This document shows, in pieces, positions 24,451 through 35,424 of a DNA stretch of 64,000 nt (the stretch's first letter is position 1; every line of letters begins with the position of its first letter). The notes beneath the pieces are model-generated. The model saw nothing but the letters and a program-made list of their open reading frames with translations. It ran no database searches and was not told the origin of the DNA. A program made the position numbers and the translations under genes. Source of the stretch: Pogonophryne albipinna (lineage: Eukaryota; Chordata; Actinopteri; Perciformes; Artedidraconidae); assembly GCA_028583405.1 (NCBI GenBank), contig CM053252.1:38041240-38105239 (forward strand). Direction: 5' to 3'.

Positions 24451-25113
24451 ATGGTGTCCATGGGGATGCAGATGGCGGGATGTGCCTTGGCCCTTTTGGG
24501 CTGGATCGGGGTCATCATTATCTGCGGCGCACCCATGTGGCGGGTCACGGCCTTCATTGGCAGTAACATAGTGACATCACAGACCATCTGGGAGGGCATC
24601 TGGATGAGCTGCGTGGTCCAGAGCACGGGCCAGATGCAGTGCAAGGTGTACGACTCCATGCTGGCCCTGGGGACTGACCTGCAGGGGGCCCGGGCCCTGG
24701 TGGTGGTCTCCATCGTCACAGGGCTCGCAGGGATCCTCATAGCGTTCGCTGGAGGAAAGTGCACCAACTTCATTCCTAATGACCGGGCCAAAGCGAGGGC
24801 TACTGTGGCGGCTGGCGTGCTGCTGATCATCAGTGGACTGCTCTGCCTTATCCCCGTTTCCTGGACCGCCAGCATCATCATCAGGGACTTCTACAACCCG
24901 GTGATGATCGACGCCCAGAAGAGAGAGCTCGGGGCCTCTCTGTACATCGGTTGGGGGGCCGGGGCGCTGCTGGTTTTGGGAGGAGCGCTTCTGTGTTCCA
25001 GCTGTCCCCCCAAAGAGGATGAGACCCCCTCGGTGAAGTACCTCCTGAACAAGCCTGGAGATAGCAAAGTGGATTCACTCGGATCTTACACACCAAACAA
25101 GACGTATATTTGA
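24451..25113 (+). CDS. Claudin (claudin-3/4 type), array member 5
   Basis: A 220-residue claudin in one exon. The ATG at 24451 opens MVSMGMQMAG. Loop 1 has WEGIW with C54 and C64; TM2 follows LQGARAL, a Gly where its neighbours have Ala. Loop 2 has DFYNPVM, and TM4 is followed by CSSCPPKEDE. The tail of about 35 residues ends in KTYI, a hydrophobic PDZ-type end. No clear TATA box is seen close upstream, unlike members 1, 2 and 4. It lies 4.5 kb from member 4 and 2.2 kb from member 6. Confidence 0.97.
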   Translation: MVSMGMQMAGCALALLGWIGVIIICGAPMWRVTAFIGSNIVTSQTIWEGIWMSCVVQSTGQMQCKVYDSMLALGTDLQGARALVVVSIVTGLAGILIAFAGGKCTNFIPNDRAKARATVAAGVLLIISGLLCLIPVSWTASIIIRDFYNPVMIDAQKRELGASLYIGWGAGALLVLGGALLCSSCPPKEDETPSVKYLLNKPGDSKVDSLGSYTPNKTYI

Positions 25114-25404
25114 GAGTTTTTAAAGGGAGAAGTTATTAAGGAAAAGTTAACCTTTTTGAGATATATCTGTATAAAGGACACACACACAGACAACCCACAA
25201 TGAAGGAAACATGCACTTTGTTTTAATAAGATAGACACACTTTGTATGTATGAAGACGCTCTCTGTCTCACATTGCTTTGAATGTTGTTGGTACTCTTCT
25301 TTGTGAACTTTTATATGGTGGCAGTTTGGAAAGTGGTTGGTATCAGTTGAAAAATGTTTTTATTGTAAATGCACTGTGCACCTTTTTAGTCCATTAGTAT
25401 TTGT

Positions 25405-25410
25405 AATAAA
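25405..25410 (+). terminator. Poly(A) signal AATAAA, claudin 5
   Basis: AATAAA about 290 nt after the stop. A second strong AATAAA at 26918-26923 lies 1.8 kb downstream and could end a longer transcript. Confidence 0.6.
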
Positions 25411-25500
25411 TGACCTTCTATTGTAAACTCCTCCCTCTCCTGCTTCTTGTTTATGTACATTTGATAATGGCACCCGTGGTTATTTAAACCAAACACTGAG

Positions 25501-25521
25501 AGAACCTGTTTGACAGGTTCT
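25501..25521. promoter_or_regulatory. Perfect 9-3-9 palindrome AGAACCTGT-ttg-ACAGGTTCT
   Basis: Exact inverted repeat just after the claudin 5 gene. Its left arm with the spacer contains AACCTGTT, a Grainyhead-like word, and both arms contain the E-box half ACCTG. A dimeric binding site is possible; no other evidence. Confidence 0.3.
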
Positions 25522-27273
25522 TACCAGAGATGACTAACCAGGGAACCAAAATAGTGACTCTATCTATCTAAAGACACACATGTCTACGTTTTTGTTAGTG
25601 GTACATTTTGACCTGAAAATCTCAAATATATGAGTTGAATTGGATTTAAAAGATGCTTTGAAGTGTCGATGTTGTTAGTTCACATTCCCACAAAATGATG
25701 GGATTGTTTAGTTTCGTCATGTTATCAGACTGCAGATCAGTGAACAAAAGGGAGGGTCAAACGGTCTCAGGATGTGTCTGAGGAGCTTCAAATATTCAAA
25801 ATGAAAACTTTCTCCACTCTGTGTTTCTGTTTTCTCAGGGGTTTACTTTCATGCTCACGCTCCACAGCTACTTTCTTTATTCTAACAAGGGAATAAAGGT
25901 CGATGTTTATGAGTATCAATAAGGTCTATACTCGTTTTTTTTAACCAGTATCTTAAAGATAAGTGAAAAGGCCTCTGGATTTAATGTAACAGTCATATCT
26001 GCAGAAATGCGGTGTATTTGGGCTTGAATTTGGAAGTAATTTGCCCTTACATGTTATCCAGGAAATTCCTTATTTAGTTCAGACAATACACAGATTTGAC
26101 TAAAGGAATGTATGTTTTTCTGTGCTTTTTTCGCCTGAAACCTTCCGACAAAAGAATGATATTGTTTTTTAAATCTAAAATATACTATTGAGTCTAAGAG
26201 AGATGTGAACAATTTCTGTCAGATAACAAACAGTAACTCTGCAACACCAAAAACCTTCAGGAAAAAATGGATGATTCAAATTATTCTTTGTTCTTTTCTG
26301 TCCTTTTCAGTTTTATTTTTTTAACACTTCTCTGTTATTAAAAGCCAGAATCTTCCAGTCATCAGCAGTGTTTGCCCCCATTCGTTCTCATTGTGTTTGT
26401 CTCTTTTGGCACACTGCAACCTAGTGGCCATTTGCCACCATACCTAGACATTCTCTCAAATTGTATCTATTGACGTCAGCTCCAGAAAACAACTTCTGCT
26501 TTACGGTTAAACATCTCTGCAGCGTCACATCTGATAACAGTGAACACAGTTTATCTGCACAGTGACACTTTGTAACTTGTGTCTGTCTGCATTTCTTATT
26601 AATCATCATATTACTTTATATAAGTATTGACCTATGTTTAGAACACAGACATCTGTTTAAAGTCTACATTTGATTTACTATATGCAGTGTTTTATTCCAC
26701 TGTACACTGTTTAATTTTACATTCTGAATGTATTTGATCTTATTCTATTGTACATGTATATAGCTTTTTTGGGGAGGGGAGAGGGGGCATTTTACTTTGG
26801 GTAACATGCATCATTCCCTTCTTGCACTATCTGTATAACTCTTTATGTCTTAATGTTTTTTAGGTATAATGTATGTTGAATTGTTGTTTTCATTGCCATA
26901 ACTACGCTGTAAATGAAAATAAAGCATTTGAGTTGTTACATCTTTGAATCTTTAGTGTCTTTAGTTGAACGTTGAAATGAAAACAATACATGAACATTAT
27001 GTCGACATGATGCAGAAAACAGGTTAATGACTGAAAAACATCCCAAACCAAATGACTTTGAATCTTAACAGATCTCTTTATTCCATCCAGCAGCATTTCA
27101 TTTTAAATGAATCTCAAATACTAATAAGTATGCACACGTGTCTGTATGGGGATACATCAATGTTTGCATGATACTGAGTAACAAATTGTAGATTGAATGA
27201 ACTTGAATCTCTCAGATGCCCATTCTGAATAAAAACCTCCATGTTTTTTACCCTCCCCCTCCTCTATGTTTCC
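25522..27273. other. Intergenic / 5' intron region of claudin 6
   Basis: No gene is seen. The right edge ends in a pyrimidine tract and AG at 27274-27275, which is a good splice acceptor 25 nt before the claudin 6 start codon. So part of this region may be a 5' UTR intron. Confidence 0.4.
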
Positions 27274-27275
27274 AG
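27274..27275 (+). other. Splice acceptor in the claudin 6 5' UTR
   Basis: ccctccccctcctctatgtttccag is a strong acceptor ending 25 nt upstream of the ATG at 27301. It suggests a non-coding first exon whose position I could not find. Confidence 0.5.
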
Positions 27276-27300
27276 GCAGTGCGCGGCTGCACAGTGTCCC

Positions 27301-27936
27301 ATGGCTGTGCAGGAGCTGGGCATCAGCCTGTCCATGATGGGCGTGGCTGGGACCATCCTGATCTGTGCCCTGCCCATGTGGAAGGTGACGGCGTTCATCG
27401 GCACCCACCTGGTGGTCATGCAGGTGTTCTGGGAGGGTCTGTGGATGACCTGTGTGAGTGAGTACACAGGCCAGATGCAGTGTAAGCTGTACGACGCCCT
27501 GCTGGACCTAGCCCCCGACCTGCAGGCGGCCCGCGGCCTCATCTGCATCAGCCTGGTGCTCGGGTGTCTGGGGTTCCTCATCTTCCTCCTGGGGGCACGC
27601 TGCACCAACTGCCTGAGCCACCCGAGGTTCAAGGCCCGGGTGGTGCTGGGCTCCGGGGCCATCTTCTGCCTGGCAGCCCTCACCACCATAGTTGCTGTTT
27701 CCTGGTCGGCCAACTCCATCATTAGAGACTTCCACAACCCACGCGTCCCTGAGGTGCTGAAGAGGGAGCTGGGGGCAGCCATTTATATTGGGTTTGTGTC
27801 ATCTGGGCTGCTATTCTGCGGGGGGGGCATTCTGTGCACCAGCTGCCCCCCACAGAGAGGCAGGTTTCCCTCCAGTGGGTACACACTGGCCAGGAAACCC
27901 ACAGACAGCAGCTACGCCTTCAAGAACTACGTTTGA
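27301..27936 (+). CDS. Claudin, array member 6
   Basis: A 211-residue claudin with an uninterrupted coding exon. I start at the ATG at 27301 (context tcccATGG, good), which gives MAVQELGISL; upstream codons of the open frame lie in the splice-acceptor tract. Loop 1: WEGLW with C51 and C61, but SEYTGQMQC instead of QSTGQMQC. Before it, GTHLVVMQVF differs from the ANIVTAQ block of the others. Loop 2 has DFHNPRVPEV. The tail ends in KNYV, a PDZ ligand. It is the most diverged of the six canonical members, and it alone shows signs of a 5' UTR intron. Confidence 0.96.
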   Translation: MAVQELGISLSMMGVAGTILICALPMWKVTAFIGTHLVVMQVFWEGLWMTCVSEYTGQMQCKLYDALLDLAPDLQAARGLICISLVLGCLGFLIFLLGARCTNCLSHPRFKARVVLGSGAIFCLAALTTIVAVSWSANSIIRDFHNPRVPEVLKRELGAAIYIGFVSSGLLFCGGGILCTSCPPQRGRFPSSGYTLARKPTDSSYAFKNYV

Positions 27937-28036
27937 CCTGAGGACTGGAAACATTACATCACTTAAAGAACCAGTGTGTGTAGTGCCATAAGAAGGCAGA
28001 TTGCAACCAACTGAAAACCCCTACATTCCTCCAACC

Positions 28037-28452
28037 TAGGGGTCTCTAACTCAAGTTCATCGCGGGCCACATCAGCATTATGGTTGCACTCAAAGGGCCG
28101 GTTGTAACTTTAAGACTATATAAATATACATATATAAATATATAATATTTATAAAATAATGTATTATATTACATTTTTGCCTCTGCATTGGATTATTATC
28201 GGATAGGGTAATAACTTCATAATTAACAACGTCTGAAAGCAGAAGTCTTGGGCAAATAATTGCAAGTCTCTTCATTGTGCATGTCACAAAATGAGATGCA
28301 TTGTGGGACATGTAGTTTATGGGCAACATGCTTCTGTAAAGAGGCATGTAGCCGTATAATATACGTATTATATTCTTTGCAAGCTCTTGCGGGTCACATA
28401 AAATGGAGTTCGGGCCGGACTTGGCCCGCAGGCCTTGAGTTTGATACCCCTG
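28037..28452. mobile_element. hAT MITE with 8-bp target duplication
   Basis: The ends taggggtctctaactcaag (28037) and, reversed, caggggtatcaaactcaag (to 28452) are imperfect TIRs of the hAT (Charlie-like) style. The flanks ctccaacc (28029-28036) and ctctaacc (28453-28460) match at 7 of 8 bases. The 416-bp interior is AT-rich and non-coding. Confidence 0.8.
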
Positions 28453-28599
28453 CTCTAACCCCTCCCATTCCATTCTTTTTTGTCATTGGTTCAAAAACAT
28501 ACAATGATAAGAACAACAGAGAAATACCCAACAATAAGTCTTTAAAAACAAGGTGGCGTAGAACATTTGATACATACACAACAAAAATAGAACAAAATA

Positions 28600-29084
28600 A
28601 CAATAAAAGGAAAAATGTGCCATGAACTATATGTGTTGATAGTTTCTTGTTTTATTCTGAAACGTGTTCCCTCTTTGTGTCTTGTCTGGTTAAACTTCCT
28701 GTATTTTAGTGTTCCCCTGATTGTCTGATTGTGTTCACCTTGTGTTCCTGTTTGGCCTCCCCAGCTGTGTCTTGAATAGTCTTGTGTGTAACAGTATTCA
28801 GTCTTGTCTTCCTTTTTGTCCATTGCCGGTTGGTCATCGTTCCCTTGGTTTGGTTCCTAATCTCTTGTCTGCCTGTTCTTGCTTTCCCTTGTCTGCCCTC
28901 CTGTGTCCTCGAAGTCTTCCCGATTGTTGCTAGTTTTTGTTTGACCATGTCTGCTTCTCCAGTTTTTGTGTTTATTTTGTACCAGCTTCTTATTTAATAA
29001 AGCTTGTCTTTTGTTACACTCTTATACCTGCCTCCCTGTTTTATACTGCATGTGTGTCCTGCCTTTGTTACCCCCTGTGACAAA
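28600..29084 (+). repeat. Possible solo LTR
   Basis: A T/C-rich sequence with many short cttgtctg/ctgattg words, an AATAAA at about 28997 and an end in gtgaca at 29084 resembles the LTRs of fish Gypsy elements. I could not find a target duplication or a partner LTR. Confidence 0.3.
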
Positions 29085-29435
29085 AGTCCTGAAAGTAATA
29101 AAGGATTCAAAAAAGGATAATTATGAATATGTTTGAGAAAAGCAATACATCCATCAAATAACCCCTTCCTTTTCAAGTGGGTCAGAGAACTACAGTGGCC
29201 ATGAACATGCAGAAAGCTCTCTGGATGTAGGCCTGTGCAAACAGCATGTCCAAGGGGGGGCTGCTGCACTGCTTTGATGTTCTGTATAAATCAAAAGATG
29301 AGGAATGGGGGGAGGGGCATTGTTGTTTAACGGCTATGTTGGCAGCTAAGGTAGTCACAGAGCCGAACTGTCGTCTTTATATATGGGACATTACATTCCT
29401 TTTAGCTAACACCTTTATAAAAAGTTACTTACAAT
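29085..29435. other. Non-coding, nothing recognised
   Basis: No open frame or repeat of note before the Gypsy insertion site. Confidence 0.45.
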
Positions 29436-29440
29436 AACAT

Positions 29441-30113
29441 TGTAAGGATGTGCAGTTTTCCCTCCTTCTGCTTCTCTTTTTGTTTCATGTTTGTTTGTAT
29501 CTGTCTGTCTTCCTGGCTGGGCGTGGCTGACCTACTTTCAGTTCCCGCCAATTCACCTCCGCAGCTGCTACTCATCATCCTGATTCATCTACTCACCCAC
29601 ACCTGCTTATATACCCGGCTTCCTCATCCAGTATTCACCAGTTCGTCGTCAAAGATACACTGGTAACACATATTGATTGCTAGAAAGCTAACCTAGTTTC
29701 CAAGTCAAGTTATATTCCTAAACCTGTATTTCTCTGCCCAGAATTCGTCTACTACTCTGCCTGCCACGTCCAGCCAACACCACCTCGCCAGCGAACCTCT
29801 GATTATCTTCACCACCAGCTCCAGCTTGCTCACTCAATTCAACTCTGATTCCCCGGCTCATATCACCCGTGTTCCGCTGCGAATCTCCGAACCCCGGCTT
29901 CAGCCTGCTCTCTCCGACATTCTCCGGATCTTCAACTACGGACCTCCACTCTCCCCCCCCCGTAGTTATTCCCAGATCCGGATTATTAATTCCACATCAG
30001 TATTGTTTGCATTTTGAGTTGGAAATTAAATTATTTTTGCTTCCATACTCACGTCTCCTCCCTTCCGTGTTTGTATTGAGGGTTCAGCCTGTAAGCGCTC
30101 TTTGAGCTTAACA
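29441..30113 (+). repeat. 5' LTR of the Gypsy element
   Basis: 673 bp, tgtaaggatg...gagcttaaca. It carries segments absent from the 3' LTR, for example after gctgacc near 29531, near 29750 and near 29880. Confidence 0.92.
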
Positions 30114-30129
30114 GTACGAACTGGTCACT

Positions 30130-31134
30130 ATGAACCCCTCAAACACTGGATCGCATCCCTCCGCTGTTCAGCACGCTCTGATTAATCAGGGAAATCTTCT
30201 TGGCCAACATGAACGGTTAATCCAAGCTTTGGTGCGAAGCAATCTTTCTATGACTCAAAGCATCACAAACCTTTCTGCCCAGATCTCAACCCTGACATCT
30301 TCCGCTGCAATCCCTGCCACCTCAAATCCTCCTCCTGTATCCACTCCATGCCGGGATTTCCACATCACCGACCCAGAGCCTTTTCATGGAGAGGTGGAGA
30401 AATGCAAGGGATTCATTTTTCAATGTAATAAGGTATTTCGTCAGCGTCCCTTGACCTTTCCTTCGGATGTAACCAAGATTAATTATGTTTTGAATTTGCT
30501 TCGTGGCAAAGCATTAAACTGGGCTGAAGCACTGAGTTCATTTGTGGATTATGACACCCTTTCCTTTAGAGTTTTTTCTGAACAGTTGTCCATTGTTTTT
30601 GATCACCCTGACTACTACGGCTCTGCTGCTAATCGTCTGCTAACACTACAACAAGGGAATCGAACCGTGGCGGATTACTCTATCGAGTTCCGCACACTGG
30701 CGGCAGAGGCCCGTTGGGATGAGGCGGCTCTAAGGGCAGTTTTTGTTAAAGGGTTGAAGGATCAACTGAAGGATGAGTTGGCTGCACAAGACGAGCCTGC
30801 AGACCTCCAAGCCTTAATTACCTTGGTGTCTCGTCTCAACAGCCGGTTGCGGGAGCGCCGTGCAGAGAAAGCGCAGCGTTCTCCTTTTGCTTTTCCAAGT
30901 AAACCGAGCTACTCACCCAGATTTGCTCCTTCTGTTACCACACCCTCTGGATTCACCTCTTCACCTCGCGTGCCTCCTTTGGCTAAGGAGGAACCAATGC
31001 AGTTGGGACGTACCGGACTATCTCCTGAGGAACGCCTTCGACGTATGTGGTTGGGTGAGTGCCTGTATTGTGGCAAGTTTGGGCATCTCATTGCTGGTTG
31101 TCCTGTTCGCCCAAACGCAGAAGCTCGTCAGTAA
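30130..31134 (+). CDS. Gypsy gag
   Basis: 334 residues, apparently intact, starting only 16 nt after the 5' LTR. The middle has a retrotransposon gag domain (FHGEVEKCKGFIFQCNKVF to about residue 160). Near the C-terminus is one zinc knuckle, CLYCGKFGHLIAGC (C-x2-C-x4-H-x4-C). It would form the particle that packages element RNA. The stop TAA at 31132 is followed by protease in another frame, so pol expression would need recoding or has been disrupted. The leader between LTR and gag is unusually short, and I see no clear tRNA primer site. Confidence 0.85.
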   Translation: MNPSNTGSHPSAVQHALINQGNLLGQHERLIQALVRSNLSMTQSITNLSAQISTLTSSAAIPATSNPPPVSTPCRDFHITDPEPFHGEVEKCKGFIFQCNKVFRQRPLTFPSDVTKINYVLNLLRGKALNWAEALSSFVDYDTLSFRVFSEQLSIVFDHPDYYGSAANRLLTLQQGNRTVADYSIEFRTLAAEARWDEAALRAVFVKGLKDQLKDELAAQDEPADLQALITLVSRLNSRLRERRAEKAQRSPFAFPSKPSYSPRFAPSVTTPSGFTSSPRVPPLAKEEPMQLGRTGLSPEERLRRMWLGECLYCGKFGHLIAGCPVRPNAEARQ

Positions 31135-31139
31135 GTTTG

Positions 31140-33860
31140 GGAGTCCTGACGAGCTCACTTTCCCCATCTATTGTTGCCCCAACCCTGCGCCAATTTCTAA
31201 TTCCTGCCAGACTCTGTACAAACTCTCAGACCTTGCCCCTCTCTGCCCTCATTGACTCAGGCTCTGAAGATAGTTTTGTAGACCTAGAACTTGCCAACCA
31301 GCTGGGACTTAAGTTGGAATCCTTACAGGATCCTATGACTGCTTATGCCTTAAACGGTCAACGCATCTCTAGAATGCAGAAATGCCTATCACTTGGTTCG
31401 TATCCGCCAAGGTGATGAGTGGAGGACTGCCTTTAACACCCCCCTTGGCCACTTTGAATATCTCGTCATGCCCTTTGGACTCTCAAATGCCCCAGCAGTT
31501 TTTCAGTCCCTGGTAAATGATGTCTTGCGTGATTATCTCAACCAGTTTGTCTTTGTGTACATCGACGATATTCTGATCTTCTCCAAGAGCCTGGAGGAAC
31601 ACCAAAGACACGTCAGTCTGGTTCTTCAGAGGCTGCTTGAGAACAAGCTCTACGTCAAGGCAGAAAAGTGTGAGTTTCACCAGGAACGGGTCAGTTTCCT
31701 TGGATACATCATCCGGCAAGGCAGGTTGGAGGCGGATCCAGGGAAGATTCTCGCAGTCTCAGAGTGGCAAGTCCCCACTTCTCGGAAGGAGTTGCAAAGG
31801 TTCCTGGGGTTTGCCAACTTCTATCGCCGGTTCATCAAGGATTAAAGCAAGGTTGCTGCTCCACTCTCCAGTCTCACCTCTATCAAGAGCAAGTTCTCCT
31901 GGACCCCTAAAGCTAACAATGCTTTTCTTAGACTTAAGTCTCTGTTCACTTCAGCCCCCATTCTCATCCAGCCTGACTCAAGCAGACAATTTGTGGTCGA
32001 AGTTGACGCCTCTGACATCGGAGTTGGCGCTGTTCTGTCTCAGACTTCCGGGCCAAACAACAAGCTTCATCCTTGTGCTTTCTTCTCTCGCCGTCTCTCC
32101 CCAGCTGAGAGAAACTATGATGTGGGCAACAGGGAGCTGCTGGCAGTTAAGATGGCATTGAATGAGTGGCTGCACTGGCTCGAGGGCAGCGAGCAGCCAT
32201 TCCTGGTGTGGACCGACCATAAGAACCTTGAGTACATTCAATCAGCCAAACGGCTACATTCTCGACAAGCCAGATGGGCTCTCTTCTTTGGACGTTTCAA
32301 CTTCACTCTCACCTATCGCCCAGGTTCCAGGAATACCAAGCCCGATGCCCTGTCCAGATCATTCACGTCTGAGGGTCCAGTCTCTACATCGGACTCTATT
32401 CTTCCCTAGAGATGTGTTGTGGGAGTCGTCACCTGGGAGATCAGTAAAGCTATCCAGGAGGCACTGTTGGAACAACCAGACCCTGGTAGCGGTCCGCCTA
32501 ACCGTCTGTTTGTCCCAAACTCAGTCCGTTCCCAAGTCCTGCAGTAGGTTCACAGCTCCCGTTTCTCCAACCATCCCGGTGCCAACCGCACACTCTCCCT
32601 TCTCCAAAGACATTTCTGGTGGCCAACAGTCGACAAGGATACAAGGGAATTCGTCTCAGCCTGTACAGTATGTGCCAGGAGTAAGGCCTCTCATCAGAAA
32701 CCTGCAGGTTTGCTCCAGCCCCTTCCAATCCCTAGTCGACCCTGGTCACATATTGCTCTGGACTTTGTCCCCGGTCTGCCCCCCTCTCATGGTAATACGA
32801 CAATCCTAACCGTTGTAGACCGCTTCTCTAAGTGTGCTCATTTTGTTGCTCTACCCAAGCTCCCCTCAGCCCTGGAAACCTCCCAACTTCTCACCCAGCA
32901 TGTCGTCCGCCTACATGGAATCTCGGCTGACATCGTCTCCGACCGTGGACCTCAGTTCACCTCCCAAGTTTGGAAGACCTTTTGTCGTTCACTTGGTGCG
33001 TCGGTCAGTTTAACTTCCGGGTACCACCCCCAGTCTAATGGTCAAACCGAAAGGGCCAATCAGGACCTGGAATCTGCCCTCCGCTGTGTTGCAAACCGGA
33101 ATCAGAAGATCTGGAGCTCCCATCTGCCTTGGGTGGAATATTCCCTCACTTCATCAGCTACAGGACTCTCTCCTTTCGAAGCCTATCTAGGGTACCAGCC
33201 ACCCTTGTTTCCTGAAGAGGAGATTGAGTTGGCTGTTCCATCTGTCCAGCAACATGTTCGTCGGTGCCGTAAGATCTGGAGAGACACTCGATCTGCCCTC
33301 CTCCGGACTTCCGCCAAGAACCAGCAATCAGCCAACCGCCGCAGACTTGTCGCTCCCCTTGACGCTCCCCTTGACGCTCCCCTTGACGCTCCCCTTGACG
33401 CTCCCCTTGACGCTCCCCTTGACGCCCCTGGACAATCCACACATCCCCCTCCTTACCGAGTCCAAGAAGCTGTCGCCCCGGTTTATTGGCCCCTTCCCCA
33501 TTGAGCGCATAATCAACCCCTCTGCTGTCCGCCTGAAGCTCCCCAGGATCATGAAAATCCATCCCACTTTTCATGTTTCACAAATCAAGCCAGTTCACAC
33601 CAGTGACTTGTGCCCTCCGGCTGTTCCCCCTCCTCCCCCCCGAGTCATTGATGATCATGCTGCCTATACCGTGCATCGACTCTTGGATGTTAGACGCCGG
33701 GGCAGGGGCTTACAGTACTTGGTGGATTGGGAGGGTTACAACCTGGAGGAGCGTTGCTGGGTTCCTCGATCTCGGATAATGGACCCCGTTATGGTGAGGG
33801 ATTTCCACAGGGCTCATCCCGAAAAGCCTGGTGGTCGCCAGGAGGCTCCCGTTGAGGGGG
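31140..33860 (+). pseudogene. Gypsy pol, broken
   Basis: Recognisable parts: aspartic protease (LIDSGSEDSF near 31250); reverse transcriptase from about 31382 (YIDD at about 31559-31570) to 31845; RNase H ([12 protein letters not shown] onward) to 32409; integrase (zinc-finger-like part near 32550-32690; core with [11 protein letters not shown] and [12 protein letters not shown]) to about 33350; chromodomain near 33670-33790 ([20 protein letters not shown]). Lesions: the region between protease and the RT palm is missing, with a junction at about 31370-31382; TAA at 31843; TAG at 32407; a stop near 32547; and a frame change after a 12-bp tandem repeat at 33355-33427. The copy is described as found and is not functional. 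Confidence 0.88.
33355..33427 (+). repeat. 12-bp coding minisatellite in the Gypsy integrase tail
   Basis: About six copies of gctccccttgac encode APLD repeats where the integrase C-terminal domain should continue. The array is followed by a frame change. Confidence 0.9.
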
Positions 33861-33875
33861 GGGGGGGGGGGGTAC

Positions 33876-34474
33876 TGTAAGGATGTGCAGTTTTCCCTCC
33901 TTCTGCTTCTCTTTTTGTTTCATGTTTGTTTGTATCTGTCTGTCTTCCTGGCTGGGCGTGGCTGACCGCCAATTCACCTCCGCAGCTGCTACTCATCATC
34001 CTGATTCATCTACTCACCCACACCTGCTTATATACCCGGCTTCCTCATCCAGTATTCACCAGTTTGTCGTCAAAGATACACTGGTAACACGTATTGATTG
34101 CAAGAAAGCTAACCTAGTTTCCAAGTCAAGTTATATTCCTAAACCTGTATTTCTCTGCCCAGAATCCGTCCAGCCAACACCACCTCGTCAGCGAACCTCT
34201 GATTATCTTCACTACCAGCTCCAGCTTGCTCACTCAATTCAACTCTGATTCCCCGGCTCATCTCACCCGTGTTCCGCTGCTCTCTCCGACATCCTCCGGA
34301 TCTTCAACTACGGACCTCTACTCCCCCCCCCCCCCCCCCCCTATTATTAATTCCACATCAGTATTGTTTGCATTTTGAGTTGGAAATTAAATTATTTTTG
34401 CTTCAATACTCACGTCTCCTCCCTTCCGTGTTTGTATTGAGGGTTCAGCCTGTAAGCACTCTTTGAGCTTAACA
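33876..34474 (+). repeat. 3' LTR of the Gypsy element
   Basis: 599 bp, same ends as the 5' LTR. It differs by several deletions (about 75 bp in all), a longer C-run at about 34324-34341 and scattered substitutions. Confidence 0.92.
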
Positions 34475-34479
34475 AACAT

Positions 34480-35346
<867 letters not shown>

Positions 35347-35424
35347 TCTCTTCCTCACACATGCCTAAAAAAACACACCGCGCCCTGCAGCCAGCCGCCA
35401 GCTGTTTCTGGTTAGACGGCAGTC

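Larger units (their letters stand above)
29441..34474 (+). mobile_element. Ty3/Gypsy chromovirus, both LTRs, defective
   Basis: A 5.0 kb LTR retrotransposon inserted between claudins 6 and 7 in the same orientation. The 5-bp target duplication AACAT is perfect (29436-29440 and 34475-34479). LTRs begin TG and end CA. Between them lie gag, then protease, reverse transcriptase, RNase H, integrase and a C-terminal chromodomain, the order of Gypsy chromoviruses. A 17-G purine tract (33856-33872) sits just before the 3' LTR. pol is broken by a large deletion, stops and frame changes, so this copy cannot move on its own. Confidence 0.95.

Noticed and set aside
27241..27300. Extended N-terminus of claudin 6
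   Set aside because: It would translate a splice-acceptor pyrimidine tract; the ATG at 27301 fits the family.
28394..28948. Several 60-90 codon frames on both strands near 28.4-28.9 kb
   Set aside because: They overlap a hAT MITE end and a probable LTR and lack conserved motifs.
33355..33427. CRISPR-like or regulatory tandem array
   Set aside because: A simple 12-bp minisatellite inside Gypsy pol; no spacers.
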